A stretch of 64,000 nucleotides of DNA, from contig CALNXQ010000005.1 in NCBI GenBank assembly GCA_942490535.1, positions 1,922,001-1,986,000 of the forward strand. The letters are read 5' to 3'. Below, piece by piece: positions 35,588-44,158 of the stretch. Below the pieces are notes generated by a model that was not told where the DNA came from, ran no database searches, and worked only from the letters and a program-made list of their open reading frames with translations. Each line of letters begins with the position of its first letter. Position 1 is the stretch's first letter. The DNA comes from JAEINY01 sp942490535. Its GTDB lineage: Bacteria > Bacteroidota > Bacteroidia > Bacteroidales > Marinilabiliaceae. A program made the translations under genes and the position numbers.

Positions 35588-37141
35588 CATGGTAGGATGC
35601 TGTCATGTACTCAGACGATGACAGGTCATAGCGTGATTTATCCAGTATCAATTGAGTGTAGATTAATGTATGCCAAATGATGAAGTGAGGCTGTCATTCC
35701 CTAATTCATTCATTGTTGGTTAAGGGCGTCTATTAGTTATGACTTTATCGTCGAAATACTAATTGGCTGACAATATCGTTGATTCTGGTTAATGGTATGG
35801 CTGTGCCCCTTCAACTTCGCCTCTGCTGCATAGATTACACGGATTTAAAAGATTATAAAATGGAGAAATTTTCGGAGTAATTTTGGATAAAATCGAATTT
35901 ACTCTGAATTAAATCTGAGTAAATTGTGAATTATGTATGAATTAATATAGCTTTAGTCATCTTGCAGACCTTAAGATGACATGAGGTTGGAATGGCGATG
36001 ATAGAAGGAGGAGAATATAAAGTGTACATCTAATGATGGTCCGGAAATGATGCCGTTTATTTCTATGAATATCTGTGCCAATTTCATGAACAATGAGCCT
36101 TACACAAGAATTTAACACCATTTCCTCATTTTTATAAAAAGAGCCCCTAAGACTCGGCTAGATAATAAACTAATTTCATATCAGTTTCGGTTAAAAGTAG
36201 CTTTCGAGCAGGTCTTTATAACTCTGATTTTCCTGGTTGTTATACCAGCTTTTGGGTTAATTCCGGTACTTTTGGAATCGAAATGATCTTTTCTCCGATC
36301 ATCAAAAGTTTAATGGTTTGGACTATGAACAATTGGTTCAGTAGATATCTATTAAAATTTTGAAGAAATAGAGTTCTCTGTTTTGTGGGCTGACCAATCA
36401 GCTAAGATCTTTTTCAAAGAAATAGTTGGTAAGAAATATTGTATTATTAGCCTACTTTGAATGTTTTAGTGAAGCTTCCTGTCATTTGAGGTTTCGTTTT
36501 TTATTTGACGCTACATGTCCTTCGCATGATGATGGGCTATGAGTTATATTTATGATGATCAATGACCTGGTAATGTAGTCAGGCTTGTTAGCGTTAGGAA
36601 ATAGCTAAGTGATTTCAATGATGCTTCTTTTTTCTAACTCCTTTATCAAGCGTTTTGTAATTATGTGACTGCCTGGATTTCTTAGCAACAAACACGCACT
36701 TTGATTAATCACCGCACCTTTGTATTGGGTGAAGGGTTAAAGTGCTAATCTTTTGATAAAGGTATGAGAAAATAAAATACAACGTGGAAGACAGGAAGGG
36801 AGCACTTAATGTGATGGATTTTGATAAGATATTTATATTTCAGTTATGTGGAGCTAATGATCAAGCCTTAAGGCATCAGAATAAGGCTATGAAGGATGGG
36901 GAGAGAATAGAAGGGGACCGGATGATACAATCAGATTGGAAATATTGAGAATCGTTAGTTGTATGCACTAATGAAAAACTCTGTAAATCTCTATTACTGG
37001 TTGAAGAAAGGCTGTTCTGTGACTGCAGAAAGGCCTTAAATAATTCACTAACTCATTGAACAATTAGCTGTTTTGTATACTTATATTTGTATTAACTTTG
37101 AACAAAGATTAATCGAATATTAACCCCAAATACTACGAATC
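35588..37141. other. 1.55-kb gene desert with eroded coding fragments
   Basis: No frame over 60 codons with a start. Short stretches look protein-like but are broken: minus strand 36608-36736 (43 codons between stops, ends ITKRLIKELEKRSIIEIT); plus strand 36814-36945 (MDFDKIFIFQLCGANDQALR...); and a minus-strand fragment near 36190-36250 (YNNQENQSYKDLLESYF). I recognise none of them. An inverted repeat CTGTCAT/ATGACAG (35600-35624) follows the kinase gene without a T run. Confidence 0.4.
37072..37100 (+). promoter_or_regulatory. Promoter of the glycine-zipper-like protein gene
   Basis: TTTG (37072-37075), 17-base spacer, perfect TAACTTTG (37093-37100), 41 bases before the ATG. A second overlapping set exists: TTG 37056-37058 and TATATTTG 37082-37089. 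Confidence 0.6.
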
Positions 37142-37702
37142 ATGAAAAGTGTAAAGAAATTAATTGGATACACTGCAGGTATTGTAATGTTATTTTTGAT
37201 ATCACATGTTGCATTGGCACAAACCACCTTACCAACAGCTACTCAATTTTCTATCATTATTGATCGGCCAATAGCATCAGCTAGTGTGCAACCTGGATTC
37301 CAGTTTGCAGGAACAGTGGATCTGGATGTGTTAATAGACAATAAGGTAGCCATTCCCAAAGGGACACAGGTGATGGGAAAGGTCATTTCAGCCACCACTG
37401 CCGGAAGGGCAGTAGGGAAGGCAGAAATTATTGTGGAGTTGACGAAAATAAAAAAAGGAGATGCTTATTTGGATATTCGCACGCAGCCACTGAATGTAGC
37501 GGCATCGGAAGGACAGGGTGCGAAAACAGCTAGAAAAGTAGCTGTCGGAGCTGCTGTTGGAGGTGTCTATAATAAGGGCAAAGGTGCCGGTCGTGGCGCA
37601 GCCCTCATGGGGGCTGCTTCTTTGTTAGGGAGTGATGGTAATATTACCATACCCAAGGGATATAATCTGCCATTTACATTAGCAGAAAATTTAACGTATT
37701 AA
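37142..37702 (+). CDS. Secreted protein with beta-rich core and glycine-zipper-like C-terminus
   Basis: A 186-residue protein with a signal peptide (helix about 9-22, cleavage near SHVALAQ). The middle (about 35-125) is beta-rich: VAIPKGTQVMGKVISA and VELTKIKKGDAYLDIRTQPL look loosely like the barrel segments of VirB10/TrbI-type proteins. The end (about 128-170) is Gly/Ala-rich (GAAVGGVYNKGKGAGRGAAL), like glycine-zipper membrane-associating segments. The terminal ITIPKGYNLPFTL echoes the IPKG phrase of the middle. No family is assigned. Likely periplasmic or outer-membrane associated. It has its own promoter and terminator. Confidence 0.75.
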   Translation: MKSVKKLIGYTAGIVMLFLISHVALAQTTLPTATQFSIIIDRPIASASVQPGFQFAGTVDLDVLIDNKVAIPKGTQVMGKVISATTAGRAVGKAEIIVELTKIKKGDAYLDIRTQPLNVAASEGQGAKTARKVAVGAAVGGVYNKGKGAGRGAALMGAASLLGSDGNITIPKGYNLPFTLAENLTY

Positions 37703-37728
37703 TTCAAAACCTTCAATTATATACGTCG

Positions 37729-37758
37729 CCGGTTTCATTATATGGAACCGGTTTTTTA
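37729..37758 (+). terminator. Terminator of the glycine-zipper-like protein gene
   Basis: CCGGTTTCAT (37729-37738) pairs with ATGGAACCGG (37742-37751, one G-T wobble), then T6. Confidence 0.8.
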
Positions 37759-37982
37759 TTGAATATATATTAGGTGTAAAAGCGGGTGAGCAATCTGCTA
37801 TAGGGTGTTAGGGTACTTTATTCTGCCTAATGAGATAGAATAGTTTTGTTGAATTCTAGTTTAGAATTAATCTAGGTATTTAATTAGAGGAATATTTCTA
37901 TATTTAGAAGTGAAAATATCTACAGATTTACATTTTTATTAATTAACTTTCCTTACTATGAAAAAAAACTATTATTTTAATT

Positions 37983-39200
37983 ATGACATTGGGCCTTCTT
38001 CTTTTTCTTCCAGCATTGGGGTGGGCGACCGATGGTTATTTTGGGGTGGGCTATGGCGCACAGAACAAAGGACTGGCAGGAGCTGGTGTAGCCTGGTTTA
38101 AATACTCGCTGATGAATGGTAATCCTGCTGGTCATGTTTTTTTAGGCAAGCAATATCAAATAGGCGTTGGATTTTTTAATCCTAATCGTCAGTATACAGT
38201 TACAGGTAGTCCATCACCTCAACCTGCATTTGGCTTAATGCCCGGAACCGAGAAGAGTGACTCCAAGTTATTTTTAATGCCGAGCATGGGAGCCAATTGG
38301 ATGCTCAATTCGAAAAGCAGTTTGTCAGCTACCCTTTTCGGCAATGGAGGGATGAATACGGATTATCCAACTGCAACCTTTCATGATGCGAACTCTTCAA
38401 CAACAGGAGTTGACCTACGGCAAATGTTTTTAGGCATAACCTACTCAAGAATGCTAGGAGAAAAGCATAGTTTTGGGATCACAGCTTTGGGCACATTTCA
38501 ATATTTTGAAGCTAAAGGTTTAGGAATGTTTGCAATGATGTCTAGCAGTCCAGAGAAACTAACGGGAAATGGTCATGACAACTCCTATGGATTTGGTGTT
38601 AAGTTGGGCTATATGGGAAAACTAACCGACGCTTTAACTATAGGTGCAGCTTATCAACCAAAAATTAATATGAGAGAATTTGATGAGTATGCAGGTCTTT
38701 TTGCTGAACAAGGGGATTTTGATATACCTTCTAATTTTACCGTTGGTTTAGCTTTTCAGTTTAATGAAAAATTGGCTGTTGTGGCGGATTTCAAGCGCAT
38801 TAATTATTCTGATGTGGCCTCAGTTTCGAATCCTATGAATTTAATGGCGATGCTAGGAGCGGATAACGGTTCTGGTTTTGGTTGGAAAGATATCAATATA
38901 TATAAAGTGGGTGTTGAATATGATCAAGGAAATTGCTGGACTTTCCGGGGTGGATTTTCACATAATGACCAGCCAGTGCCTGAATCAGAAGTATTGTTTA
39001 ATATTTTAGCTCCTGGCATAATTGAAAATCATATTTCGTTGGGTTGTTCTAAAGCTCTTGGCGAATCCGGTAAAGCACTACACTTAGCTATGGTATATGC
39101 CATGCCTGCCAGTGTCAAAGGGACGAATCCAATGGATCCCGCACAGACAATTGAATTAGAAATGAATCAGTTTGAATTTGAAATTGCATTTACGTTTTGA
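37983..39200 (+). CDS. OMPP1/FadL/TodX-family outer-membrane transporter; signal peptide start split by an A8 tract
   Basis: A 405-residue beta-barrel protein for uptake of hydrophobic compounds. TDGYFGVGYGAQNKGLAGAGVAWFKYSLMNGNPAG is the family's N-terminal hatch region with the NPAG block, and the end ELEMNQFEFEIAFTF is a typical barrel strand closing on Phe. As the frame stands it begins MTLGLLLFLPALGWA, a signal peptide lacking its basic n-region. 25 bases upstream an ATG followed by eight A's is out of frame. With seven A's it would read MKKTIILIMTLGLLL, a perfect signal peptide. So the true start is probably 37958, and the gene is either phase-variable, damaged, or mis-sequenced here. 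Confidence 0.88.
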   Translation: MTLGLLLFLPALGWATDGYFGVGYGAQNKGLAGAGVAWFKYSLMNGNPAGHVFLGKQYQIGVGFFNPNRQYTVTGSPSPQPAFGLMPGTEKSDSKLFLMPSMGANWMLNSKSSLSATLFGNGGMNTDYPTATFHDANSSTTGVDLRQMFLGITYSRMLGEKHSFGITALGTFQYFEAKGLGMFAMMSSSPEKLTGNGHDNSYGFGVKLGYMGKLTDALTIGAAYQPKINMREFDEYAGLFAEQGDFDIPSNFTVGLAFQFNEKLAVVADFKRINYSDVASVSNPMNLMAMLGADNGSGFGWKDINIYKVGVEYDQGNCWTFRGGFSHNDQPVPESEVLFNILAPGIIENHISLGCSKALGESGKALHLAMVYAMPASVKGTNPMDPAQTIELEMNQFEFEIAFTF

Positions 39201-39218
39201 TCGGAATCTAAAAAATGA

Positions 39219-39246
39219 CAAAAGCCGTCATGACCGCCGGCTTTTG
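39219..39246. terminator. Shared terminator between convergent genes
   Basis: 9-bp stem CAAAAGCCG (39219-39227) / CGGCTTTTG (39238-39246) between the porin (+) and the barrel protein (-). Confidence 0.65.
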
Positions 39247-39264
39247 TTGTATATGGTTGACGTA

Positions 39265-39963
39265 TCAGCTACCTAATCGAATAATTAAGCCACCGGTAAA
39301 ATCACCTTGAACAGCTACTGCTGTTGAGTTAAGAGATACCCCTGAAGAGGTTCCGCCACTACCGATTCCCACAAAGAAACCACCTCCCCAAAAATCAAGC
39401 GGCAACATCAGGCGGCCTTGTAAACGGATACCAATGCGGTCGGATAAAAATACTTTCACACCTGCACCACCAGCTAATGAGAAGAATACTTCATCATCCA
39501 CCCCCGCATCTTTCATGTTGAACCAGGTTGCACCTAGAGTAAAGGTACCATATGGTACAACTTTTCCTTGCTTTACTTCTTTTACAACACCCAACTGAAA
39601 ATAGTCCAGGCTCATGTCATAGGATTCTGTTTCGCCGGTTAAGTATTTGTGATATTTGCCTTTTGTGTCGGACCGACTGTATATGAATTCAGCCATTGTA
39701 TTTCGATCTACTTCTAAGGCTAACATGGCACCATAATTCATGGCATTTTCCATTTTGAATTTGGAATTAGCAAACTTTACACTCCCATTGAGTTGATAAC
39801 CCGTAAAAGGGGTTAATTCAATGCGCGGCCCGGAGGATGTGGATTGTTTTTGTGACGGAGCATTTTTAGGAGGCTCCTGACGCACGGTAAATTGAGCGTT
39901 TAAGGGTGAGAATAGGCCCGTTAAAAATAGAATGACAAATAGTGTTTGGATGTATTTTCTCAT
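39265..39963 (-). CDS. Outer-membrane beta-barrel protein (OmpA/OmpW-size)
   Basis: A 232-residue protein with a signal peptide (about 6-23, SPLNAQ cleavage) and a Gln/Pro/Ser-rich spacer. The remainder is made of alternating beta strands (IELTPFTGYQLNGSVKFANSK, MAEFIYSRSD, VVPYGTFTLGATWF, VFLSDRIGIRLQGRLMLPL). The final strand FTGGLIIRLGS lacks the usual terminal Phe. It looks like an eight-strand barrel of the porin-family/beta-barrel groups. Function unknown; structural or adhesive roles are common. It is convergent with the FadL-type gene and not co-transcribed with it. Confidence 0.8.
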   Translation of the reverse strand: MRKYIQTLFVILFLTGLFSPLNAQFTVRQEPPKNAPSQKQSTSSGPRIELTPFTGYQLNGSVKFANSKFKMENAMNYGAMLALEVDRNTMAEFIYSRSDTKGKYHKYLTGETESYDMSLDYFQLGVVKEVKQGKVVPYGTFTLGATWFNMKDAGVDDEVFFSLAGGAGVKVFLSDRIGIRLQGRLMLPLDFWGGGFFVGIGSGGTSSGVSLNSTAVAVQGDFTGGLIIRLGS

Positions 39964-40135
39964 AAAGTCCGTTGTATATTAAGAATCATAATCAGCAAAC
40001 AATTTATAATAAAAAAAGTTCCCGGTCAATTTTCAGGACCCGGAGTGAAGGTAATTTGTTGTTTATTCTTGAGGCGAAAGAGGAGTCAAAAGGGGTGCTT
40101 TTGCGGTGTAATCAAACCGTATATAAGTGATTCCA

Positions 40136-41116
40136 CTAATAGATGGTCTGATTTTTTTGGGTGGCCTTGGGCGATTCACCAAAAAAAGATTTGTAATCAC
40201 GACTGAAATGGCCCATGTGGAGTATGCCATGTTTATGAGCTATGTCACTGACTTTAATAGTGTCGTTTATACGTTTCAAGTCGGAATGGATGTGATTGAG
40301 TCTGACTTTTTTAATGTAGTCAACAACGGTGGAATCAAAGTGTTTTTGAAAGGCATTGCGCAGGGATCGTTCGCCAATACCAGCTGTATTACAAAGATCC
40401 GAATAGCTGATTTTTTCGCCAAGGTGGTCATGAATAAAGTCAATGGCTTTTTTAAAGTTGTTTATAGTGAAGTCACCATTGTTTTTTTTCGTTAGCACCT
40501 CATCTGAACCAATGATCAGACGACCAATCTCCAGCATCACACTTTCATCCAATGCGTCGTTAAAACCATCAAAAGGATCAAATGGTAGGCTAATGCGATT
40601 TGCTGCCACCAACATGTGACGTGCTAATAAACGTAAGCGATTTAATATGGGTAAGCGATTAAAGAATATGCCTGAACTCACATTCGGTGGTAATTCGCAT
40701 TTGAAAGTCGATTCAAAAAACTGACGAAAGGAGGCTTCATTGAAGGTGATGGCAATCATACCTGAATTGGTGGAGTAGTTTTCTTCGCCATCCTTTGCCA
40801 TTATTGAAAAATCATTACTTTCTAAAGTGTTTCCGGTAGTGTGTACAATGCCATTTTCTTCTTCGCATAGCGTCAACATCAGGTGATTGTCAGGGGCTTG
40901 AGTGTAGCCCGCTATTCTTCCGTTAAACCGTTGAATCCATATCTGAAGGGACCCTAAATTCAGCAATTTGAACTGAGCTTCCAGTTGTCCTTTAGAGAGT
41001 TGGTAGTTGCGCTGGTTGAAAAGGCCGGCTTTATAATTTAACATATCAAGGTCCATTCGACCGAAATCAGTGAAGGTTGCATTTTCCCCAATTTGATATG
41101 TGAAATTTTTTTTCAT
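40136..41116 (-). CDS. AraC-family transcriptional regulator
   Basis: A 326-residue regulator. The N-terminal part (about 15-210) has no recognisable cofactor site and resembles the cupin-like sensory half seen in AraC-binding-2 type regulators. The C-terminal AraC double helix-turn-helix (about 222-318) reads IDFIHDHLGEKISYSDLCNTAGIGERSLRNAF and then ISDIAHKHGI-like SDIAHKHGILHMGHFSRDYKSFFGESP, the second HTH with the consensus F-x-R-x-[YF]-K-x-x-F-G-x-[ST]-P. Its 25-bp leader sequence is repeated at 33019. No target gene is obvious; the divergent spacer is 416 bases. Possibly autoregulated through the leader motif. Confidence 0.9.
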   Translation of the reverse strand: MKKNFTYQIGENATFTDFGRMDLDMLNYKAGLFNQRNYQLSKGQLEAQFKLLNLGSLQIWIQRFNGRIAGYTQAPDNHLMLTLCEEENGIVHTTGNTLESNDFSIMAKDGEENYSTNSGMIAITFNEASFRQFFESTFKCELPPNVSSGIFFNRLPILNRLRLLARHMLVAANRISLPFDPFDGFNDALDESVMLEIGRLIIGSDEVLTKKNNGDFTINNFKKAIDFIHDHLGEKISYSDLCNTAGIGERSLRNAFQKHFDSTVVDYIKKVRLNHIHSDLKRINDTIKVSDIAHKHGILHMGHFSRDYKSFFGESPKATQKNQTIY

Positions 41117-41532
41117 TTAAGTCATTTTTGCCGAAAATGGATATTTTTTCTCTCAGCAACCACTTAACTTTGTCTCCAGATAATTTTGAAAGCGGCTAAA
41201 ATAGCCAAAACATTCAGAAGTATTATCTCGTCAAAAGAATTTTAACATTTCTAAACGTAGAGGTTGAGTTTTTTGATTGATTAAGTAATTGATTGTTGGT
41301 AATTATTGATCAGGTCTGTTGACTGATTCCCTTTAGTTCTATCTTATTGAATGCTGCTTTCCTGCACTATTTTCCCGTTACAAATTCTAGCGGCATTCAT
41401 CTTTTTCAACCTGATTGATGAATTACCCTTTCTTCAAACCCCGATAAAAAAGGTGCTCTCCCGGGCACCTTTTTTTATGTTCCGAAATCGGATATATTGC
41501 TTAACTTAACCACATAAACTCATTGCTATTTT
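41117..41532. other. Divergent intergenic region with the AraC leader motif and an orphan terminator
   Basis: 41125-41149 is the 25-bp leader motif shared with 33019-33043. A small hairpin GGCTA/TAGCC is at 41193-41205. A strong plus-strand terminator sits at 41446-41477 with no gene upstream on that strand. No frame of note. Confidence 0.55.
41446..41477 (+). terminator. Orphan terminator upstream of the TPR gene
   Basis: A6-GGTGC (41446-41456) / GCACC-T8 (41465-41477), loop 8. It works on either strand, but no gene ends here. Confidence 0.7.
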
Positions 41533-42753
41533 ATGTTTCAACGAATATTGATTTTGTATTGCCTTTGCTTTTCCTACACTTTGGGTGATGCACAGAATGA
41601 TAAAAAAGAGGTCTTCAGTGCAGCTGCAGTTGATTCTCTGATGGCACACGGTCAATATGCAACAGCATTTCAGCAATTGGATCAACTGGATCCATATAAC
41701 AAAAATCACGGAATCGTATTAAGGAAATGTGATTTAGCGTTGAAGTACTACCTCACCAGTGCTAAACATCATTATTTTTCATTTGTCGATTTAAGGGTAG
41801 GGGAAACCATTGAAGAACTGAGAAATCATTCACAAATAATGCCTCATAAGCTGCTGCCATTTCCCGTTGATTCGGTTTTGTTGTCAGCGCTCGAGGAGGA
41901 GCCGGAAAATTATCATCTTCATAAATCCTTAGGGGACTTCTATTATAAAGTATTCCTTGATTTTGGCGATCGTTGGTACCTCTCATCCGAAGAATTGCTG
42001 GAAAAAAGTAAGCATTACTACTTGACGGCCTACAAGCATGGTGTTTATAATTATTATAGTTTGTATGCACTTGGTTACTATCATACTTTGTTCGAAAATT
42101 ACCATGAAGCACAGCAATGGTTTCTGCTTTCTATCAAAGAAAATTCGAACGAACCATTGACAGCTTATAATTTAGCTGTTAGTTATTTGTTTGACGGACT
42201 GTTTAAAGAGGGCATTCCCTATGCCCAACAAGCTTATGTGCAATATGCGGATTCCCTCAAAAAGGGGGATGCAGCTCGAATTACCGGCATCCTTTTGTTC
42301 AATAGTCAGCAGTTTGAGGAAGCTTTAGTATATTTTCGGGAGGCCAACCTTTTGTCACCGGGTTATCGGCCCAATCAATTATACCTCTTGCGCTCCTTGT
42401 TGCAGATGAATCTGGAGGAGCAGGCTTATGATTTGGCCACGCAAGTATTACTTCCCTCTTTGCATGATCCTGATATTCCGGATGAATATGTGGAGCTGTT
42501 CCGGCAACAGAAGAAACCTGAATTACTAGCTACTCTTTTTAAAGAAGTACTAAAAAAGTACCCGAAGGATTATGAGGCTAAAGGAAATATTCGTTTCCAT
42601 TATGGTAAGTTGCTCTACAAAGAGGGCGAGTCAGGAAAAGCCTTAAAGATGTTCAAAAAATCAAGGAATGATTTTGCCGTGGTTTTCACAGCAGATCATC
42701 CTGTTTTTCAGTCATTAAATCAAATGATCCAGCAGTTGACAGATGATAAGTAA
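41533..42753 (+). CDS. Secreted TPR-repeat protein
   Basis: A 406-residue periplasmic protein with a signal peptide (about 4-21, LGDAQ). Helical throughout. TPR-like pairs are clearest at about 150-190 (YYLTAYKHGVYNYYSLYALGYYHTLF), 190-230 (HEAQQWFLLSIKENSNEPLTAYNLAV), 250-290 (ITGILLFNSQQFEEALVYFREANLLSPG) and near the C-terminus (RFHYGKLLYKEGESGKALKMFKKS). It is rich in Tyr and His. TPR domains hold protein partners, but no partner or pathway can be inferred from the neighbours. It is not coupled to the acyltransferase gene 190 bases downstream. Confidence 0.82.
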   Translation: MFQRILILYCLCFSYTLGDAQNDKKEVFSAAAVDSLMAHGQYATAFQQLDQLDPYNKNHGIVLRKCDLALKYYLTSAKHHYFSFVDLRVGETIEELRNHSQIMPHKLLPFPVDSVLLSALEEEPENYHLHKSLGDFYYKVFLDFGDRWYLSSEELLEKSKHYYLTAYKHGVYNYYSLYALGYYHTLFENYHEAQQWFLLSIKENSNEPLTAYNLAVSYLFDGLFKEGIPYAQQAYVQYADSLKKGDAARITGILLFNSQQFEEALVYFREANLLSPGYRPNQLYLLRSLLQMNLEEQAYDLATQVLLPSLHDPDIPDEYVELFRQQKKPELLATLFKEVLKKYPKDYEAKGNIRFHYGKLLYKEGESGKALKMFKKSRNDFAVVFTADHPVFQSLNQMIQQLTDDK

Positions 42754-42852
42754 ATGGGGTTTTTGGTACGCACCCTGGATTTTCATCCCTAACGATCGAA
42801 TGGGAATATGCATTTTCAGTTTTTTTAAGATGGAACACTGAGATACTTCTTG

Positions 42853-42860
42853 TAGCTTTG
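42853..42860 (+). promoter_or_regulatory. Probable -7 box for the acyltransferase gene
   Basis: TAGCTTTG, an exact TAnnTTTG match. The nearest T-rich -33 candidate (TTT near 42824) is 26 bases off. It gives a leader of about 80 bases. Confidence 0.35.
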
Positions 42861-42944
42861 AGGTGGTAAAAAAATCGTTAGAATAGAAATCTTCAGAGAG
42901 TAGATGGTGCAGGGCTCTCCTAGTGAATTATTAATTGTGTTTTT

Positions 42945-43838
42945 ATGGCAAATGTATTAAGCAGAATAAAGTTCATCCCTTTTTATTTGGTTTCACTTAT
43001 CCCTTTACGGGTTTTATACCTGCTTGCAGATATTGGTTTTGTATTTCTGTTTTATGTATTTCGATACCGCCGAACTGTAGTACGGAGTAATATTGAAGGA
43101 TCTTTTCCGGAAAAGAGCGAACACGATATTATTCAAATTGAAAGAGCATTCTATAGACATTTTTGTGACCAGGTATTTGAAAATATGAAGTTTTTAACGA
43201 TTTCAGCAGCGAATGCGAAAAAACGATTGATCGTTAAGAATCCGGAGCTTATTCAACGCTATTATGACCAAAAACAGAGTGTTATCTCCTATACAGCTCA
43301 TTTGGGCAATTGGGAGTGGCTGGCTGCTTTGCCATTTTATGTGAAGCATCAGATGACCGCTTTTTATCAACCTCAAACCAGTCCCTACTTTGATCAGATT
43401 ATAAAATTAGTACGCGAGCGTTTTGGAGCGATTACCATTGAATCAAAACGGGGGTATAAATCGTTGATGGAGTTTGCCAAAAAAGATGTTTTGACCATTT
43501 CATTGATTATTGGAGACCAGGGGCCACACCCGAAAAGCAGCCGGTACTGGACAACGTTTTTACACCGTGAAACCGGGTTTATGTATGGAGCCGATCGTAT
43601 TGCTCAAAAAAGTAAGCAGGTCGTGGTTTTTCCTGCCGTTACAAAACCAAAGCGCGGGTATTATGAGGTGGAGTTTATCGTGTTGAAGGAAGATGTGGCA
43701 AATGCCCAAAAAGGGGAAATTATTGAAAAATATGCCTATGCTTTGGAAGTTGCGATTTATAAGTCTCCTCATTTGTGGTTGTGGACGCACCGGCGCTGGA
43801 AGCGCGGGCGCCGAGAGGATGAAGTTATGGGAGCATAG
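42945..43838 (+). CDS. Lipid A biosynthesis acyltransferase-like protein (LpxL/HtrB family)
   Basis: A 297-residue inner-membrane acyltransferase. An N-terminal membrane anchor (about 9-40) is followed by the LpxL/HtrB domain with the catalytic H-x4-E motif SYTAHLGNWEW (H119, E124), and FYQPQTSPYFDQIIKLVRERFG as the second block. GDQGP and TGFMYGADRIAQ-like segments match the third. It transfers a secondary fatty acyl chain to lipid A, or possibly to another lipid. Bacteroidota often make penta-acylated lipid A, so one such enzyme per genome is usual. A perfect terminator follows at 43861. Confidence 0.92.
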   Translation: MANVLSRIKFIPFYLVSLIPLRVLYLLADIGFVFLFYVFRYRRTVVRSNIEGSFPEKSEHDIIQIERAFYRHFCDQVFENMKFLTISAANAKKRLIVKNPELIQRYYDQKQSVISYTAHLGNWEWLAALPFYVKHQMTAFYQPQTSPYFDQIIKLVRERFGAITIESKRGYKSLMEFAKKDVLTISLIIGDQGPHPKSSRYWTTFLHRETGFMYGADRIAQKSKQVVVFPAVTKPKRGYYEVEFIVLKEDVANAQKGEIIEKYAYALEVAIYKSPHLWLWTHRRWKRGRREDEVMGA

Positions 43839-43860
43839 AAATTATAAGATGGAAGAAGTG

Positions 43861-43890
43861 GGGCATGATTTGATCATGCCCTTATTTTTT
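43861..43890 (+). terminator. Terminator of the acyltransferase gene
   Basis: 9-bp stem GGGCATGAT (43861-43869) / ATCATGCCC (43873-43881), then TTATTTTTT. Confidence 0.85.
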
Positions 43891-44158
43891 GGCACTATTT
43901 TAAGAATCACACTTTGAATAGTACGACTTTTTGATTCACCTGTCAATCTGAGCGGAGATGTGCTCATCTATATTTTTTTGATCATAGGTTGAAATATTGC
44001 TTGTGTCTCATTATATTGAGCAATAAAAGAGGGGTTTATCTAATATTTTAGCGATATTTAAAATATCTTGATGGCAATTTCCTTAAGTAGTTCTCTTAAA
44101 TACGAAATGAGCTATCACGAACATACATGCATGTTTAATCAATATCAATCCTAAATCT
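43891..44158. other. Upstream spacer of the S9 peptidase gene
   Basis: AT-rich, with small palindromes (GATATTTAAAATATC near 44049, ACATGCATGT near 44122). I see no clear promoter and no frame. Confidence 0.35.

Noticed and set aside
32822..37141. Insertion sequence or integrated element explaining the gene-poor region
   Set aside because: I found no transposase, integrase, terminal inverted repeats or target duplication; the fragments look like decay in place.
39946..40495. Plus-strand open frames opposite the AraC gene and its downstream spacer
   Set aside because: They are antisense to a well-supported AraC domain; no signal or domain in the peptides.
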